Shown one piece after another: positions 18,327 to 26,895 of a stretch of DNA of 56,913 nucleotides. The position numbers and the translations under genes are program-made. A model generated the notes under the pieces. The model had not been told where the DNA came from, ran no database searches, and saw only the letters and a program-made list of their open reading frames with translations. The stretch is from Pelatocladus maniniholoensis HA4357-MV3 (GTDB lineage: Bacteria > Cyanobacteriota > Cyanobacteriia > Cyanobacteriales > Nostocaceae), in contig JAHHHW010000093.1 of NCBI GenBank assembly GCA_019359115.1, positions 1 to 56,913 of the forward strand, in the 5' to 3' direction. Every line of letters starts with the position of its first letter. The first letter of the stretch is position 1.

Positions 18327-19436
18327 TCACATCAAGTTTTTCAGGACTTCTGCTGTTGCTAGTCCGGTTTTTTCCCAACTAAATAGATTTGCTCTGTTGA
18401 TACTAGCGACAGATAGGCGATCGCGCAGTTGTGTATCAGTCGCAATTTTATCCATTGCTTCTGTAATTTCTCTGATATCATAGGGATTGATGAGAATCGC
18501 AGCATCACCAGCAACTTCTGGGAGAGAGGAAATATTAGAAGTAATCACAGGAGTACCACAACCCATTGCTTCTAGAACCGGGAAACCAAAACCCTCCCAG
18601 AGACTAGGAAAAACGAGTGCGATCGCCCCACTGATAATTTTTGGCAATTCGCTGTAGGGAACATAATCTAAAAATTTGACTTGCTTACTGATACCCAATT
18701 CCTCAACTTGCGCTTGCAATAAGGGAGTATAACGCTTATCCTCTGGCCCTGCTAACCACAATTGGTAATCATGATGATTTGGTAAGCTTGCAAAAGCAGC
18801 AATCAGTCTGTTGAGGTTTTTATAAGGATCATGTCTACCAATGTAGAGAAAATAGGGATAGGAAAAAGCTAAATTCCCCGTTTCTTCCTTGTACCCTTGT
18901 CCCTGCTCTATAAACGGTCGAAAATGATTCACATCATGCGCTAAGGGAATTGGGGTAATTTTCCTTGCAGGAATCTGGTAAAAATTAGTAATATCTTTAG
19001 CGGTAGCTTGGGAATTACAAATAATGTGTTGCGCTTGCTGAAGAACTTGGGGAATATAGTGGCGAAAGTAGGGTGTCAGAGGTGAAAAGCGTTTAGGAAA
19101 ACGCAATGGAATTAAGTCGTGAAACATCACGACAAAACGAGAATTAGAATAGAGTGGCGCTTCTGGAATCGGGGAAAAAATTAGTTGAGATTTTAGCTTT
19201 TTAGATATTTTTGGTAATTTAAACTGTGTCCATATCAAGCGATTAAGATGACCTGTTGTTCCATCCGCAGGTGTCATATTACCTGGAATTGAATAACATT
19301 TAAATTCTGGATAATTTAGGGTAGTTAATAAAGTAGGATTAAGAGATTTTAAATAAGGAAAAAGATTTTTGGCATAGTTACTTATACCTGTAGGCTGAGA
19401 AAATACAACTGATAAATTAATTAATAAATCGCTCAT
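18327..19436 (-). CDS. Glycosyltransferase family 4 (GT-B fold)
   Basis: A 369-residue GT-B glycosyltransferase that moves a sugar from a nucleotide-sugar donor, probably to surface or exopolysaccharide. The donor-site block WEGFGFPVLEAMGCGTPVIT near residues 281-300 carries the EX7E motif, and YFLYIGRHDPYKNLNRLI near 193-210 is the standard RxxxxKN entry to the C-terminal lobe. Length is normal. It starts directly after the Uma2 stop (TAA then ATG), indicating translational coupling. Downstream of dTDP-rhamnose genes, a rhamnosyl donor is possible but unproven. Confidence 0.88.
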   Translation of the reverse strand: MSDLLINLSVVFSQPTGISNYAKNLFPYLKSLNPTLLTTLNYPEFKCYSIPGNMTPADGTTGHLNRLIWTQFKLPKISKKLKSQLIFSPIPEAPLYSNSRFVVMFHDLIPLRFPKRFSPLTPYFRHYIPQVLQQAQHIICNSQATAKDITNFYQIPARKITPIPLAHDVNHFRPFIEQGQGYKEETGNLAFSYPYFLYIGRHDPYKNLNRLIAAFASLPNHHDYQLWLAGPEDKRYTPLLQAQVEELGISKQVKFLDYVPYSELPKIISGAIALVFPSLWEGFGFPVLEAMGCGTPVITSNISSLPEVAGDAAILINPYDIREITEAMDKIATDTQLRDRLSVASINRANLFSWEKTGLATAEVLKNLM

Positions 19437-20012
19437 TTATTCAAACTTAACCCGCTCATAAATTTGATCATATGGTATTTTACAATTGACTGAAAATAGA
19501 GTTAAAATTCCATCTTGAGCATCAGATTCTCTAAATAACCAATTTCCATCTGAGGTTTTACTAAATTGCTCAATATGAATTGCATACTGATCAATTAAAA
19601 TATATTCTTGAAATTCAGAGATAGAACGGTAATAAGTAAATTTATCACCGCGATCGCGACTGCTGGTAGATTTTGAGAGAACCTCGAAAATTATACAAGG
19701 GTTAAGCACTGTATCACTACGTCCTTCTTCAAAAATAGGTTCATCTTTAATAATTAAGATATCTGGATAAGTGTATTGACGATAGCGAGGAATCCACAAG
19801 CGTAAATCATTGGCATAAATGCTGTAACCTTGTTCTTTAAGCGCAAGAGTCAGAGCAATAATCAAATTAACAATGATTTGATTATGATTAATCGAACCTC
19901 CTGTCATTGGAACAATTTCTCCATCACAATATTCGCTACGGTAATCAGCAGTTTTTTCATGCGCCAAGTACTCTGCTGTTGAGTAGTAACGGGGTAGAGT
20001 TTGCACAATCAT
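19437..20012 (-). CDS. Uma2-family (DUF820) putative restriction-like endonuclease
   Basis: A 191-residue member of the very common cyanobacterial Uma2 family with a PD-(D/E)XK-like fold. The motif series is visible: YRSEYCDGEIVPMTGGS, then RQYTYPDILIIKDEP (the Asp of the core) and PCIIFEVLSKSTSSRDRGDK (Glu and the following Lys). Cellular role is unknown despite the annotation. I use ATG 20012 (MIVQTLPRYYS), since family members start a few residues before the domain; GTG 20039 is an alternative. Placed between polysaccharide genes without obvious functional link; it abuts the glycosyltransferase gene. Confidence 0.85.
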   Translation of the reverse strand: MIVQTLPRYYSTAEYLAHEKTADYRSEYCDGEIVPMTGGSINHNQIIVNLIIALTLALKEQGYSIYANDLRLWIPRYRQYTYPDILIIKDEPIFEEGRSDTVLNPCIIFEVLSKSTSSRDRGDKFTYYRSISEFQEYILIDQYAIHIEQFSKTSDGNWLFRESDAQDGILTLFSVNCKIPYDQIYERVKFE

Positions 20013-20106
20013 AAGACTAGTCTGTAGTTTAAAACTCACTAAGATAACCTTAGCCTAACATTTAAATTATTCAGTTATAGCGATGATAAATGAGTTGTGA
20101 GAGTCA

Positions 20107-20220
20107 GATCCCCAACTTCTTTGAGAAGGGGAGCATTCCAATGTTCAAAAAAGCCGCCTGCGATTGAAATCACAGTCTCATTTGCATTGTCCCCAAAAAA
20201 CCTTTGAGAAGTCGGGGATC
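20107..20220. repeat. Interrupted GATCCCCgACTTCT palindrome
   Basis: GATCCCCAACTTCT at 20107-20120 is the inverted partner (one mismatch) of AGAAGTCGGGGATC at 20207-20220. In Nostocales these halves usually sit together as one short palindrome; here 86 bp lie between them. The interior holds a module shared with 32494-32540 (reported as a finding). Confidence 0.65.
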
Positions 20221-20227
20221 TTGTTGT

Positions 20228-21076
20228 TTACTCATTACGTTCTTTCCACCAATAAAGAAAAACTCCATAAATTTTACCCAAACCTATCTGAGGTTTGATA
20301 AACATCAAGACTAACGCATAAAAAATCAGCCTGGTTAATCTCAAGCTGAAAACTAGTTTATTTGTATATCTATCTAAACTTAATAAATAACCATAGGTGC
20401 TATTTGTGATTTTCCTGAATACGTATTTATTTGTAATAGAAGAAGGCTGATGTATGACTCCAAATCTTTGAGTAACCGCTATTAAATGTCCTTGTTGGGC
20501 GTAGCGTTGACAAAAATCAAAGTCTTCATAATAAAGAAAATAAGCCGGATCAAATAAAGGACATTCACCAAATTTACAAAAATTAATTATGAAACTACAA
20601 CCTGTTACCCAATCACATTTCACAAAATCTGGGTTTTCCTCTGTAAATAAATTGCGAGTCGAAATATCGCCTGTTTTGGCATTAAAATAACCACCCGCAA
20701 ACCAAACTTCATTAGCAGGAGTATGAATAACTGTACCAAGAATAGAAATTTTGGGGTGAGATTTCAAAAATAATTGCAGTTTCTCTAAATTAATTTCTTG
20801 GAAATATGCATCTGGATTAATTATCCAAACAATAGCTTGGGAGTCTTCAGCATATATAAATTTCAAACCCAAGTTACAAGCATTGCCAAAACCCAAATTA
20901 TTTGCAGCATTTAAAATAATGACATAATCATCTTTAAGATTGTCGATTGAATCATCATCAGGAGAGTTGTTGATGATAATTACCTTGAAATCTAAATTTT
21001 TCTGATTGGGTAAAGAAGCGATTAATTTGGCAATCAGATGCGTGGAATAATAGTTGACTGTTAAAAAGTAGATCAC
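20228..21076 (-). CDS. Glycosyltransferase family 2 (rhamnosyltransferase-like)
   Basis: A 282-residue GT-A glycosyltransferase. YFLTVNYYS opens the nucleotide-binding strand, INNSPDDDSIDNL follows, and IINPDAYF supplies the DXD-like metal site near residue 84. FDPAYFLYYEDFDFCQR near 172-190 is typical of the WbbL/rhamnosyltransferase-like branch. A hydrophobic stretch near 250-270 suggests membrane association. GTG start overlaps the rfbA stop (GTGA), so the two genes are translationally coupled. Transfer of rhamnose made by the neighbouring enzymes is a reasonable inference. Confidence 0.86.
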   Translation of the reverse strand: MIYFLTVNYYSTHLIAKLIASLPNQKNLDFKVIIINNSPDDDSIDNLKDDYVIILNAANNLGFGNACNLGLKFIYAEDSQAIVWIINPDAYFQEINLEKLQLFLKSHPKISILGTVIHTPANEVWFAGGYFNAKTGDISTRNLFTEENPDFVKCDWVTGCSFIINFCKFGECPLFDPAYFLYYEDFDFCQRYAQQGHLIAVTQRFGVIHQPSSITNKYVFRKITNSTYGYLLSLDRYTNKLVFSLRLTRLIFYALVLMFIKPQIGLGKIYGVFLYWWKERNE

Positions 21077-22149
21077 GTTAATTCGATTTGACAGTCATCA
21101 CCAATCATAAATCGCAAGGCTTTAGGACGTCGTAGAGCATTGGTTAATTGCGCTCTTTGTCCAATCACACTGTCAATAATGCGTTGATGAATTCCTGCTA
21201 TTTTAGCACCTTCTAAAACTACACTATGTTCTATGTCACTTTCAATTAGTTTAGTATTATCGGCAATGCTGGTGTAAGGGCCGATAAAACAGTTTTCTAA
21301 ATAACAATTGTTACCTATGATTACAGGACCACGAATAGTGGTGTTAATTATTTTAGAATTAGCACCAATCTGAACTCGCCCAATGACATTACTTTCAGCA
21401 TCAATTTCACCTAAAATTTTTGTGTTTAAGTAGGTATCAAGAATCAGGCGATTTGCTTCCAGTAAGTCATCTTTTTTACCAGTATCTAGCCACCAGCCTT
21501 CCAATTGACAAGCCAGGATTTGCTTTTGCTGATCTATAAGGTATTGAATTGCATCAGTAATTTCCAGTTCACCTCGTGCAGAAGGTTGGATACAGGCGAT
21601 CGCATCATGAATAATGCGAGAAAAAAAGTAAACCCCCACTAATGCAAAATTAGAGGGGGGTACTTTGGGTTTTTCGACTAGCTGCAAAACTCGTCCTGTT
21701 TCATCAACTTTAGCTACACCAAAGGCGCTAGGATTATTGACTTGACGCAAGAGAATAATCGCATCTTGCTGTTTAGTAGTAAATTTTTGCAAAAAGTAGC
21801 TTAAATCACCTTGTTGAATTAAGTTATCGCCTAAGTACATAACAAAAGGCGAATCTCTCAAAAAAGGATAAGCAACTTTCACTGCGTGGGCAAGTCCTGC
21901 TGGTTGATCTTGTAAGATATAAGTAATTTTTGCCCCAAAGCGATCGCCATTTCCGGTTTTAGCTTGTACTTCTGTTCCAGTTTCTGGACTGATGATGATG
22001 CCAATATCAGTTATGCCAGCCGCAACCATCTCTTCAATGCCATACCATAAAATTGGCTTATTTGCAACGGGAACAAGTTGTTTTGCCCCTGTATAAGTTA
22101 GAGGACGTAAACGAGTACCTTTACCGCCAGCAAGAATTAATGCTTTCAT
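21073..22149 (-). CDS. rfbA: Glucose-1-phosphate thymidylyltransferase, long form
   Basis: Makes dTDP-glucose from dTTP and glucose-1-phosphate. The nucleotidyltransferase motif LAGGKGTRLRPLT is at 6-18, and MYLGDNLI gives the metal-binding Asp. At 358 residues it is the long RmlA form, with an extra C-terminal left-handed beta-helix (repeats such as IGRVQIGANSKI and GPVIIGNNCYLENCFIGPYTSI). Long forms occur in Actinobacteria and cyanobacteria and act in dTDP-sugar supply. It lies between rfbD upstream and a glycosyltransferase overlapped by 4 bp downstream. Confidence 0.92.
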   Translation of the reverse strand: MKALILAGGKGTRLRPLTYTGAKQLVPVANKPILWYGIEEMVAAGITDIGIIISPETGTEVQAKTGNGDRFGAKITYILQDQPAGLAHAVKVAYPFLRDSPFVMYLGDNLIQQGDLSYFLQKFTTKQQDAIILLRQVNNPSAFGVAKVDETGRVLQLVEKPKVPPSNFALVGVYFFSRIIHDAIACIQPSARGELEITDAIQYLIDQQKQILACQLEGWWLDTGKKDDLLEANRLILDTYLNTKILGEIDAESNVIGRVQIGANSKIINTTIRGPVIIGNNCYLENCFIGPYTSIADNTKLIESDIEHSVVLEGAKIAGIHQRIIDSVIGQRAQLTNALRRPKALRFMIGDDCQIELT

Positions 22150-22200
22150 AAGTATTGGTTAGTAGATAGTGAATGTTGGTTAGTCGTAGAAAAACAGCTA

Positions 22201-23085
22201 CTAACAACTAACAACTAACTCTTTCAACATCTTCCTTAATCTTTGTCGCCAATGGGGCGCATGATTTTCCAAAATCTTTGCTATTTTGGCACATGCTAAG
22301 ACTGAGTAGCTTGGGCGATGAGCAGGTGTGGGATATTCGGGAGTAGTAATCGGGACAACTCGTTGTATTTTCAGTGGGAAGCCTAATTGTTGGGCTTCTT
22401 CAAAAATCGCAACAGCAAAGTCATACCAGCTAGCAACGCCACTGTTGGTATAGTGGTAAGTCCCAGCAATGTCTGAATTCAATAAGGGTATTAATTTAGC
22501 TATAGTTTCTGCTATGTCTCTAGTCCAGGTAGGACTACCGATTTGATCTGCGACAACGCGAATTTTTTCTCTTTCTCTTCCTAGTCGTAGCATCGTTTTG
22601 ACAAAATTGCTTTTGCCAAAAGTTCCATAAACCCAGGCAGTACGTAGAATGAGATGATGATTGTAAGTATCACGAATAGCTTGTTCTCCTGCTAGTTTAG
22701 TTTGACCATAGATACTTAAGGGGTTAGTTTGGTCTTCTTCTTGATAAGGACGACAATTGTTGCCATCGAAAACATAATCAGTTGATATGTGAATTAGAAA
22801 AGCTTGTTGTTTTTTGGCTTCCTGTGCCAGAATTTGTGGGGCTGTTGCATTAATAAGTTTTGCTAATTCTGGTTCGCTTTCAGCTTTATCAACCGCAGTA
22901 TAAGCAGCAGCATTGATGATTATTTGTGGTTGCTTTTCTCTAATTAAACTGCATATAGTATCTGGTTGAGCAAGGTCTAAAGTAGGACGCGCGACTGAAA
23001 TTACATTTGTGTAGGTTGATAAAATTTGTTGCAGTTCTTGACCTACTTGACCGTTACTACCGATTAGTAGAATTAATTTACTCAT
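22201..23085 (-). CDS. rfbD: dTDP-4-dehydrorhamnose reductase
   Basis: Last step of dTDP-L-rhamnose synthesis: NAD(P)H reduction of dTDP-4-keto-L-rhamnose. 294 residues, normal for the family. The cofactor motif is GSNGQVGQEL at 8-17, INAAAYTAVDKAE near 58-70 is a strong RmlD signature, and the catalytic Tyr and Lys are in YGQTKLAGEQ near 130-139. Separated from rfbA by 51 bp, so probably one transcript. A gene-poor 770-bp stretch separates it from rfbC. Confidence 0.94.
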   Translation of the reverse strand: MSKLILLIGSNGQVGQELQQILSTYTNVISVARPTLDLAQPDTICSLIREKQPQIIINAAAYTAVDKAESEPELAKLINATAPQILAQEAKKQQAFLIHISTDYVFDGNNCRPYQEEDQTNPLSIYGQTKLAGEQAIRDTYNHHLILRTAWVYGTFGKSNFVKTMLRLGREREKIRVVADQIGSPTWTRDIAETIAKLIPLLNSDIAGTYHYTNSGVASWYDFAVAIFEEAQQLGFPLKIQRVVPITTPEYPTPAHRPSYSVLACAKIAKILENHAPHWRQRLRKMLKELVVSC

Positions 23086-23619
23086 AAATTGATACTTGGA
23101 AATACTGATTTTAAAGCATTTTTTTGTGTTTTTAAGATTTTTTTAATGTCAAGTTAGCGGATATCATTATGTGAATAATGAACAAAGATATAAGCATGTA
23201 GCGATCGCCTTTTTCATGGTTTAGTACAAAAAAGTAGCACTACAGGAGGTAAAAGGCAAAAGCTTAAAGTAGGTCGGTACACTAAAACTACTGGCTATGA
23301 TTGTCATTTGTCATTTGTTATTTGTCATTGGTAAGGGTCTCAATGGTGATTACGTTTTGTTGCTCGCGTTCTGTTTATTCACACCGACTTACTAAATTAC
23401 TTTTTCATTCTTCATACTTCATTCTTCACAGGCTTTTTAACCTTTTGAACTAAATAGTGATTGCCTGTAAGCTGCATTAGTAATACTGCAACCTTGTGTT
23501 TTATTTCTTTTATTTCTTTACATCATGTTACACATTTAGTTGTGTTTTTTTGATATAATGAATTCTGTGTGTTCCCATTTTATAGTTCGCTAAATCTCAA
23601 CCATAAAAATTGGTGCGTT
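23086..23619. other. Intergenic with a miniature inverted-repeat element
   Basis: Within the rhamnose cluster this stretch holds no credible gene. Its main content is the 126-bp element at 23268-23393. The remainder is AT-rich; the 150 bp next to rfbD may hold its promoter. Confidence 0.5.
23268..23393. mobile_element. Miniature inverted-repeat element, copy A
   Basis: Begins AGTAGGTCGGTAC and ends with an imperfect inverse (ACACCGACTTACT). The interior contains TTGTCATTTGTCATTT and CATTGGTAAGGGTCTCAATGG. A homologous 127-bp copy with matching ends and middle lies at 42877-43003. No coding capacity. Size, ends and copy number fit a MITE moved in trans by a transposase elsewhere. Confidence 0.65.
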
Positions 23620-23829
23620 TTATGGTTTGGTTTGCTGATATTGAGTTCCAACACTGTAGGACTGGTTTGCCATCATTGCAGTGAAATAGCCAGTTAATTT
23701 AGTGTTGTTTAGCTTCATACTCGAAATGTGCCACTTCGCGATTTTTTTGCCATGCCAGTTTAAGTGATTTATTTGTAAGCGATCGCCCTCAAAATCCAGT
23801 TTTAGTTCGTTCTGCAAAAATGCTGCCAT
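23620..23829 (-). CDS. Small hypothetical protein, doubtful
   Basis: A 69-residue frame 24 bp after the rfbC stop on the same strand. It reads a mixed hydrophilic sequence (KLDFEGDRLQINHLNWHGKKIAKWH) that looks more protein-like than chance, but I recognise no family and see no strong ribosome-binding site. It could be a fragment of a decayed gene that once filled this part of the cluster. Confidence 0.3.
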   Translation of the reverse strand: MAAFLQNELKLDFEGDRLQINHLNWHGKKIAKWHISSMKLNNTKLTGYFTAMMANQSYSVGTQYQQTKP

Positions 23830-23853
23830 AGTTTACGCTACAACCACAATCAT

Positions 23854-24426
23854 CTACTTCATCGCTAAAATAGGGGATTGGGTGAAAACTTCGGACTCTT
23901 TAAAAGGTTTACCTGCTTTGTCTTTAGCAGATAGGATTGGCAGCGATGCGGTTAGACGCCAGTCTATTCCCAAATCGGGATCATTCCAAAGGATGCATCG
24001 TTCATACTGGGGTGCATAATAGTTTGTGGTTTTATAAAGGACTTCGGCAAATTCTGAAAGTACAACAAAACCGTGAGCAAAGCCTGGTGGTATCCAGAGT
24101 TGGCGTTTGTTCTCGGCGTTGATTTCACAACCTATCCATCTACCAAAAGTCGAGGAGCTTTTTCTGATATCTACAGCAACGTCAAATATACTACCATTAA
24201 CTACTCTGACCAACTTTCCCTGTGGTTGTCGAACTTGGTAGTGTAAACCACGCAAAACATTTTGTTTGGAGTAAGAATGGTTGTCTTGGACAAAGTTAAA
24301 TAAATTACTAGTAGCTTCAGCAAATTTTTTGAAATTAAAGCTTTCAAAGAAAAAGCCACGATCATCTTGGAATAGTTCAGGTTCAAGTATGAGAATATCA
24401 GGAATTTCAGTACAAACAATCTTCAT
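23854..24426 (-). CDS. rfbC: dTDP-4-dehydrorhamnose 3,5-epimerase
   Basis: Cupin-fold epimerase that converts dTDP-4-keto-6-deoxyglucose to dTDP-4-keto-L-rhamnose. 190 residues, normal length. DDRGFFFESF binds substrate, LRGLHYQ near 60-66 contains the catalytic His, and WIPPGFAHGFVVLSE near 116-131 is the signature. The start is ATG 24426, giving MKIVCTEIPDILIL. First gene of the leftward dTDP-rhamnose set; rfbB (the 4,6-dehydratase) is missing here and must be elsewhere. Confidence 0.94.
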   Translation of the reverse strand: MKIVCTEIPDILILEPELFQDDRGFFFESFNFKKFAEATSNLFNFVQDNHSYSKQNVLRGLHYQVRQPQGKLVRVVNGSIFDVAVDIRKSSSTFGRWIGCEINAENKRQLWIPPGFAHGFVVLSEFAEVLYKTTNYYAPQYERCILWNDPDLGIDWRLTASLPILSAKDKAGKPFKESEVFTQSPILAMK

Positions 24427-24560
24427 TGTCTTAGCAATTTTACTGAGTGCAAATGTATTTCAATTTATAGTAAATTGAATAAGCGAAATATAGCAAAAAC
24501 AAACTCGAAATTAACTTTCAATTATCTCCTAAATTACTACCGATTGAGCTAGTCAAATTT

Positions 24561-24794
24561 ATGACACAACCTTGGTATTGGCGATCGCTTCCTTTAAACA
24601 ATCGCACTGATTCCGATATTTTCGCTGCTTTATTTGGTTATAAACAGACATATTGTGCTTTGCAGCAAATTAATCCTTCTTCTTTTGCTTGCTATTTTCA
24701 AACATCTTGGGGAAAAATATTGATCAATAATTCCTCCCAGGGTACAGAGCAAGCGGATGATCTAATTGGGGTCAGTCCAAAATCGTTTGACTGA
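24561..24794 (+). pseudogene. 5' remnant of an anthranilate / aminodeoxychorismate synthase component I gene
   Basis: The first 27 residues (MTQPWYWRSLPLNNRTDSDI, then FAALFGY) look like the conserved N-terminus of cyanobacterial TrpE/PabB proteins of about 450-700 residues. After that similarity fades and the frame stops at residue 77. No chorismate-binding domain follows in the next 500 bp in any frame. The likely explanation is a gene 5' end left after a deletion or rearrangement. The assignment rests on my memory of the family opening. Confidence 0.45.
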
Positions 24795-25282
24795 GCGTCT
24801 CGCACTGAGCTTGTCGAAGTGTCACGACGAAGTCTAAAATCCAAAATTGTTAGGCTGTTTGCGAATTTGTATAACAAAAAGACGGCAATTATGGCAGCAT
24901 TGGTAGAGGGGAAACAAACAGAGGATGAGAGTAAAACAGGAGGGAATGGGCAAATTTTCCTTTCATGTCTCTACCTCCCCAAGCCCTCTGAACGCTTTAC
25001 CCCAGATGCTAGTGCCATTTAGTTACGACAGCAATATGCCTTAGCTACGCATTATCTACAGTTTGGGTAAAAGTTAGAGGGTAAAGGCATTACTATTAAT
25101 TTGGAAAAAGGTTAGATGCCAAAGGCTTTTAAGTCCATTTTCCCCTTAGCCCCTCCAGGAGGTTTCACCTTTTGTTTTAGCCCTAGCCCTGACTTTTGCA
25201 AATAAAACCGTCAGCCTCACCAATCTTGGCATTCAACTGCAAAAACATACTATCTATACTATTCTTACCTTCAAGTATTTAA
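24795..25282. other. Intergenic, degenerate sequence
   Basis: About 490 bp between the gene remnant and pipX. A GAGCTTGTCGAAGTG word at 24807-24821 is a dispersed Nostoc-type motif. Short frames here have no family features. The last 80 bp should carry the pipX promoter; no clear NtcA box (GTA-N8-TAC) was seen. Confidence 0.45.
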
Positions 25283-25561
25283 ATGAACCCAGAAAGCTCA
25301 GAAACTTACATCAATCATCCAACTTGGGGTTTGCTCTATAGGATCTGTATGGTGGATGAAAACCAAGAGTTATTCACTACACTGTATGCTCAACGCCTAT
25401 TTTTTTTAGTAATAACTGATGCTAAAGGTGTCAAATTTCAGCCTATAGGACGTACTGAAGCCAGAATGTTGCTAGAAAATCGCTTGCGTAACCTTCGTCG
25501 TGCAGGACAAGCTCAGGAGTACGATCAGTTGCAGAGTATTTTCAAACGCACCTTCCAATGA
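25283..25561 (+). CDS. pipX: PipX, PII/NtcA-interacting coactivator
   Basis: PipX links nitrogen status to transcription: it swaps between the signal protein PII and the regulator NtcA. The 92 residues are the normal length and carry the Tudor-like N-terminal domain (YINHPTWGLLYRICMV, then LFTTLYAQRLFFLV) and the C-terminal two-helix part (EARMLLENRLRNLRRAGQ). Confined to cyanobacteria. The stop overlaps the pipY start (ATGA), the conserved pipX-pipY operon arrangement. Confidence 0.96.
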   Translation: MNPESSETYINHPTWGLLYRICMVDENQELFTTLYAQRLFFLVITDAKGVKFQPIGRTEARMLLENRLRNLRRAGQAQEYDQLQSIFKRTFQ

Positions 25562-26229
25562 GTAGCCCGATTAGCGAACGTATTAATACTGTGCGTGCAG
25601 AACTACCACCTTCAGTTCGGTTGATTGCAGTTAGCAAGCAAGTACCAACTGATGTCATTCGTACTGCTTATACTGCGGGAATTCGAGATTTTGCCGAAAA
25701 TCGCATTCAAGAAGCGATCGCAAAACAAGCAGAATTACAAGACTTATCTGATATAACTTGGCATTTTATTGGAAACTTGCAAAGCAATAAAGCCAAAAAA
25801 GCCTTAGAAAATTTTCAGTGGATTCATTCTGTAGATAATTTGAAGCTAGCACAGCGCTTGAACGAGTTGGCGCAGCAAATAGGTGTCAGTCCCTATGTGT
25901 GTCTGCAAGTCAAAATTCTTCTTGATCCCAATAAGTCGGGTTGGAGTGTACCTCAACTTTTAGCTGACTTACCAACACTGAATCAATGCAAAAATTTACA
26001 AATTCAAGGTTTGATGACAATTCCACCTCTGGGATTAACTGAGCAGGAAATTATGACAGTGTTTAATCGCACACGTGAACTAGCTCAAGAAATCCGCGAA
26101 CAAAACTGGCCTCATATTCAAATGCTGCATCTTTCGATGGGAATGTCAGGTGATTACAAACTAGCCATACAAGCAGGTGCAACAATAGTGCGCTTGGGAA
26201 CAATCTTGTTTGGAGAGCGTGGTGCTTGA
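25558..26229 (+). CDS. pipY: PipY / YggS-family PLP-binding protein
   Basis: A 223-residue PLP-homeostasis protein with a single alanine-racemase-like barrel and no second domain. Lys27 in RLIAVSKQVP should form the Schiff base; FAENRIQEA, WHFIGNLQSNKAKKA and LHLSMGMSGDYKLAI are family signatures, the last binding the PLP phosphate. It keeps free PLP and amino/keto-acid pools balanced. Overlaps pipX by 4 bp, implying tight co-translation. Downstream sepF and proC are in conserved order, though a 660-bp gap with its own promoter candidate intervenes. Confidence 0.95.
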   Translation: MSSPISERINTVRAELPPSVRLIAVSKQVPTDVIRTAYTAGIRDFAENRIQEAIAKQAELQDLSDITWHFIGNLQSNKAKKALENFQWIHSVDNLKLAQRLNELAQQIGVSPYVCLQVKILLDPNKSGWSVPQLLADLPTLNQCKNLQIQGLMTIPPLGLTEQEIMTVFNRTRELAQEIREQNWPHIQMLHLSMGMSGDYKLAIQAGATIVRLGTILFGERGA

Positions 26230-26674
26230 ATTGGGGATCGGGGATTGGGATTGGGGATTCTCCAGAGGAGACGCACTCGCGTTCGGGGATTGAGGATGAA
26301 TCAGTTAACAGTGAACTCTTATCAAATTAAACTGATCACTGTTAAGTGATTAGTTGTCTCCCTTGTCCTTTCTTCACAATTTTGATGATCTGTTGATTAT
26401 TCTGTCTTCAAAAAATATTTTATTACATTGTTAAAACTGTAGAGATAGCTTTTAAAATCTACCTCTACGGTTTTTTGCTTTCTCGCTTTCATCTTAATTT
26501 GGTAATAAATGAAACATTGAACCTTGTTTTCTTAAATTTTGAGTGAGCAGATGCTAACGCTTGCTTTATTAAGGATTATTGCAAAGAAATTCTCAAAGAT
26601 GTTGGTGTAGCAAATAACTGAGTATATAGTATAAACAAAAGCAAACACATAAAAACTTTGGGGTTAAAGCAACT

Positions 26675-26702
26675 TTGCATTCAAAAATAGTTAGGCTATA
26701 AT
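26675..26702 (+). promoter_or_regulatory. Candidate sepF promoter
   Basis: TTGCAT at 26675-26680 and TATAAT at 26697-26702 are separated by 16 bp, close to the bacterial housekeeping consensus. It would give a leader of about 185 nt before sepF. Confidence 0.45.
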
Positions 26703-26835
26703 CTTGACTCATTATTGCGTGCAAGCTAGATACAAACGTTCTAGGGGGGCGTTCGTTCAAAACTTGGCGCTGTAGTACATGTTACAAACAACTTATAGAA
26801 TTGCAAAAACGTCCGCTCTGTATAGCGGCACAGGT

Positions 26836-26856
26836 TGACAACATTAATTGTTGTCA
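26836..26856. promoter_or_regulatory. Perfect 8-bp dyad upstream of sepF
   Basis: TGACAACA, five bases, then TGTTGTCA. It sits 40 bp before the sepF ATG, in the transcribed leader if the promoter above is right. It could be a protein-binding operator or an RNA hairpin; no T-run follows. Confidence 0.45.
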
Positions 26857-26895
26857 GATCCTTTGAAGGTGATTTGCACCAGGAGCGTAACAATT

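Larger units (their letters stand above)
26230..26895. other. Intergenic and long sepF leader
   Basis: About 670 bp. It begins with G-rich GGGGATT repeats (26234-26291), continues AT-rich, then has a promoter candidate at 26675-26702 and a 21-bp palindrome at 26836-26856 close to the sepF start. No gene seen. Confidence 0.55.

Noticed and set aside
26848-26895. Longer SepF start
   Set aside because: It lies inside the dyad and would displace the conserved membrane-targeting helix from the N-terminus; AGGAGC supports 26896.
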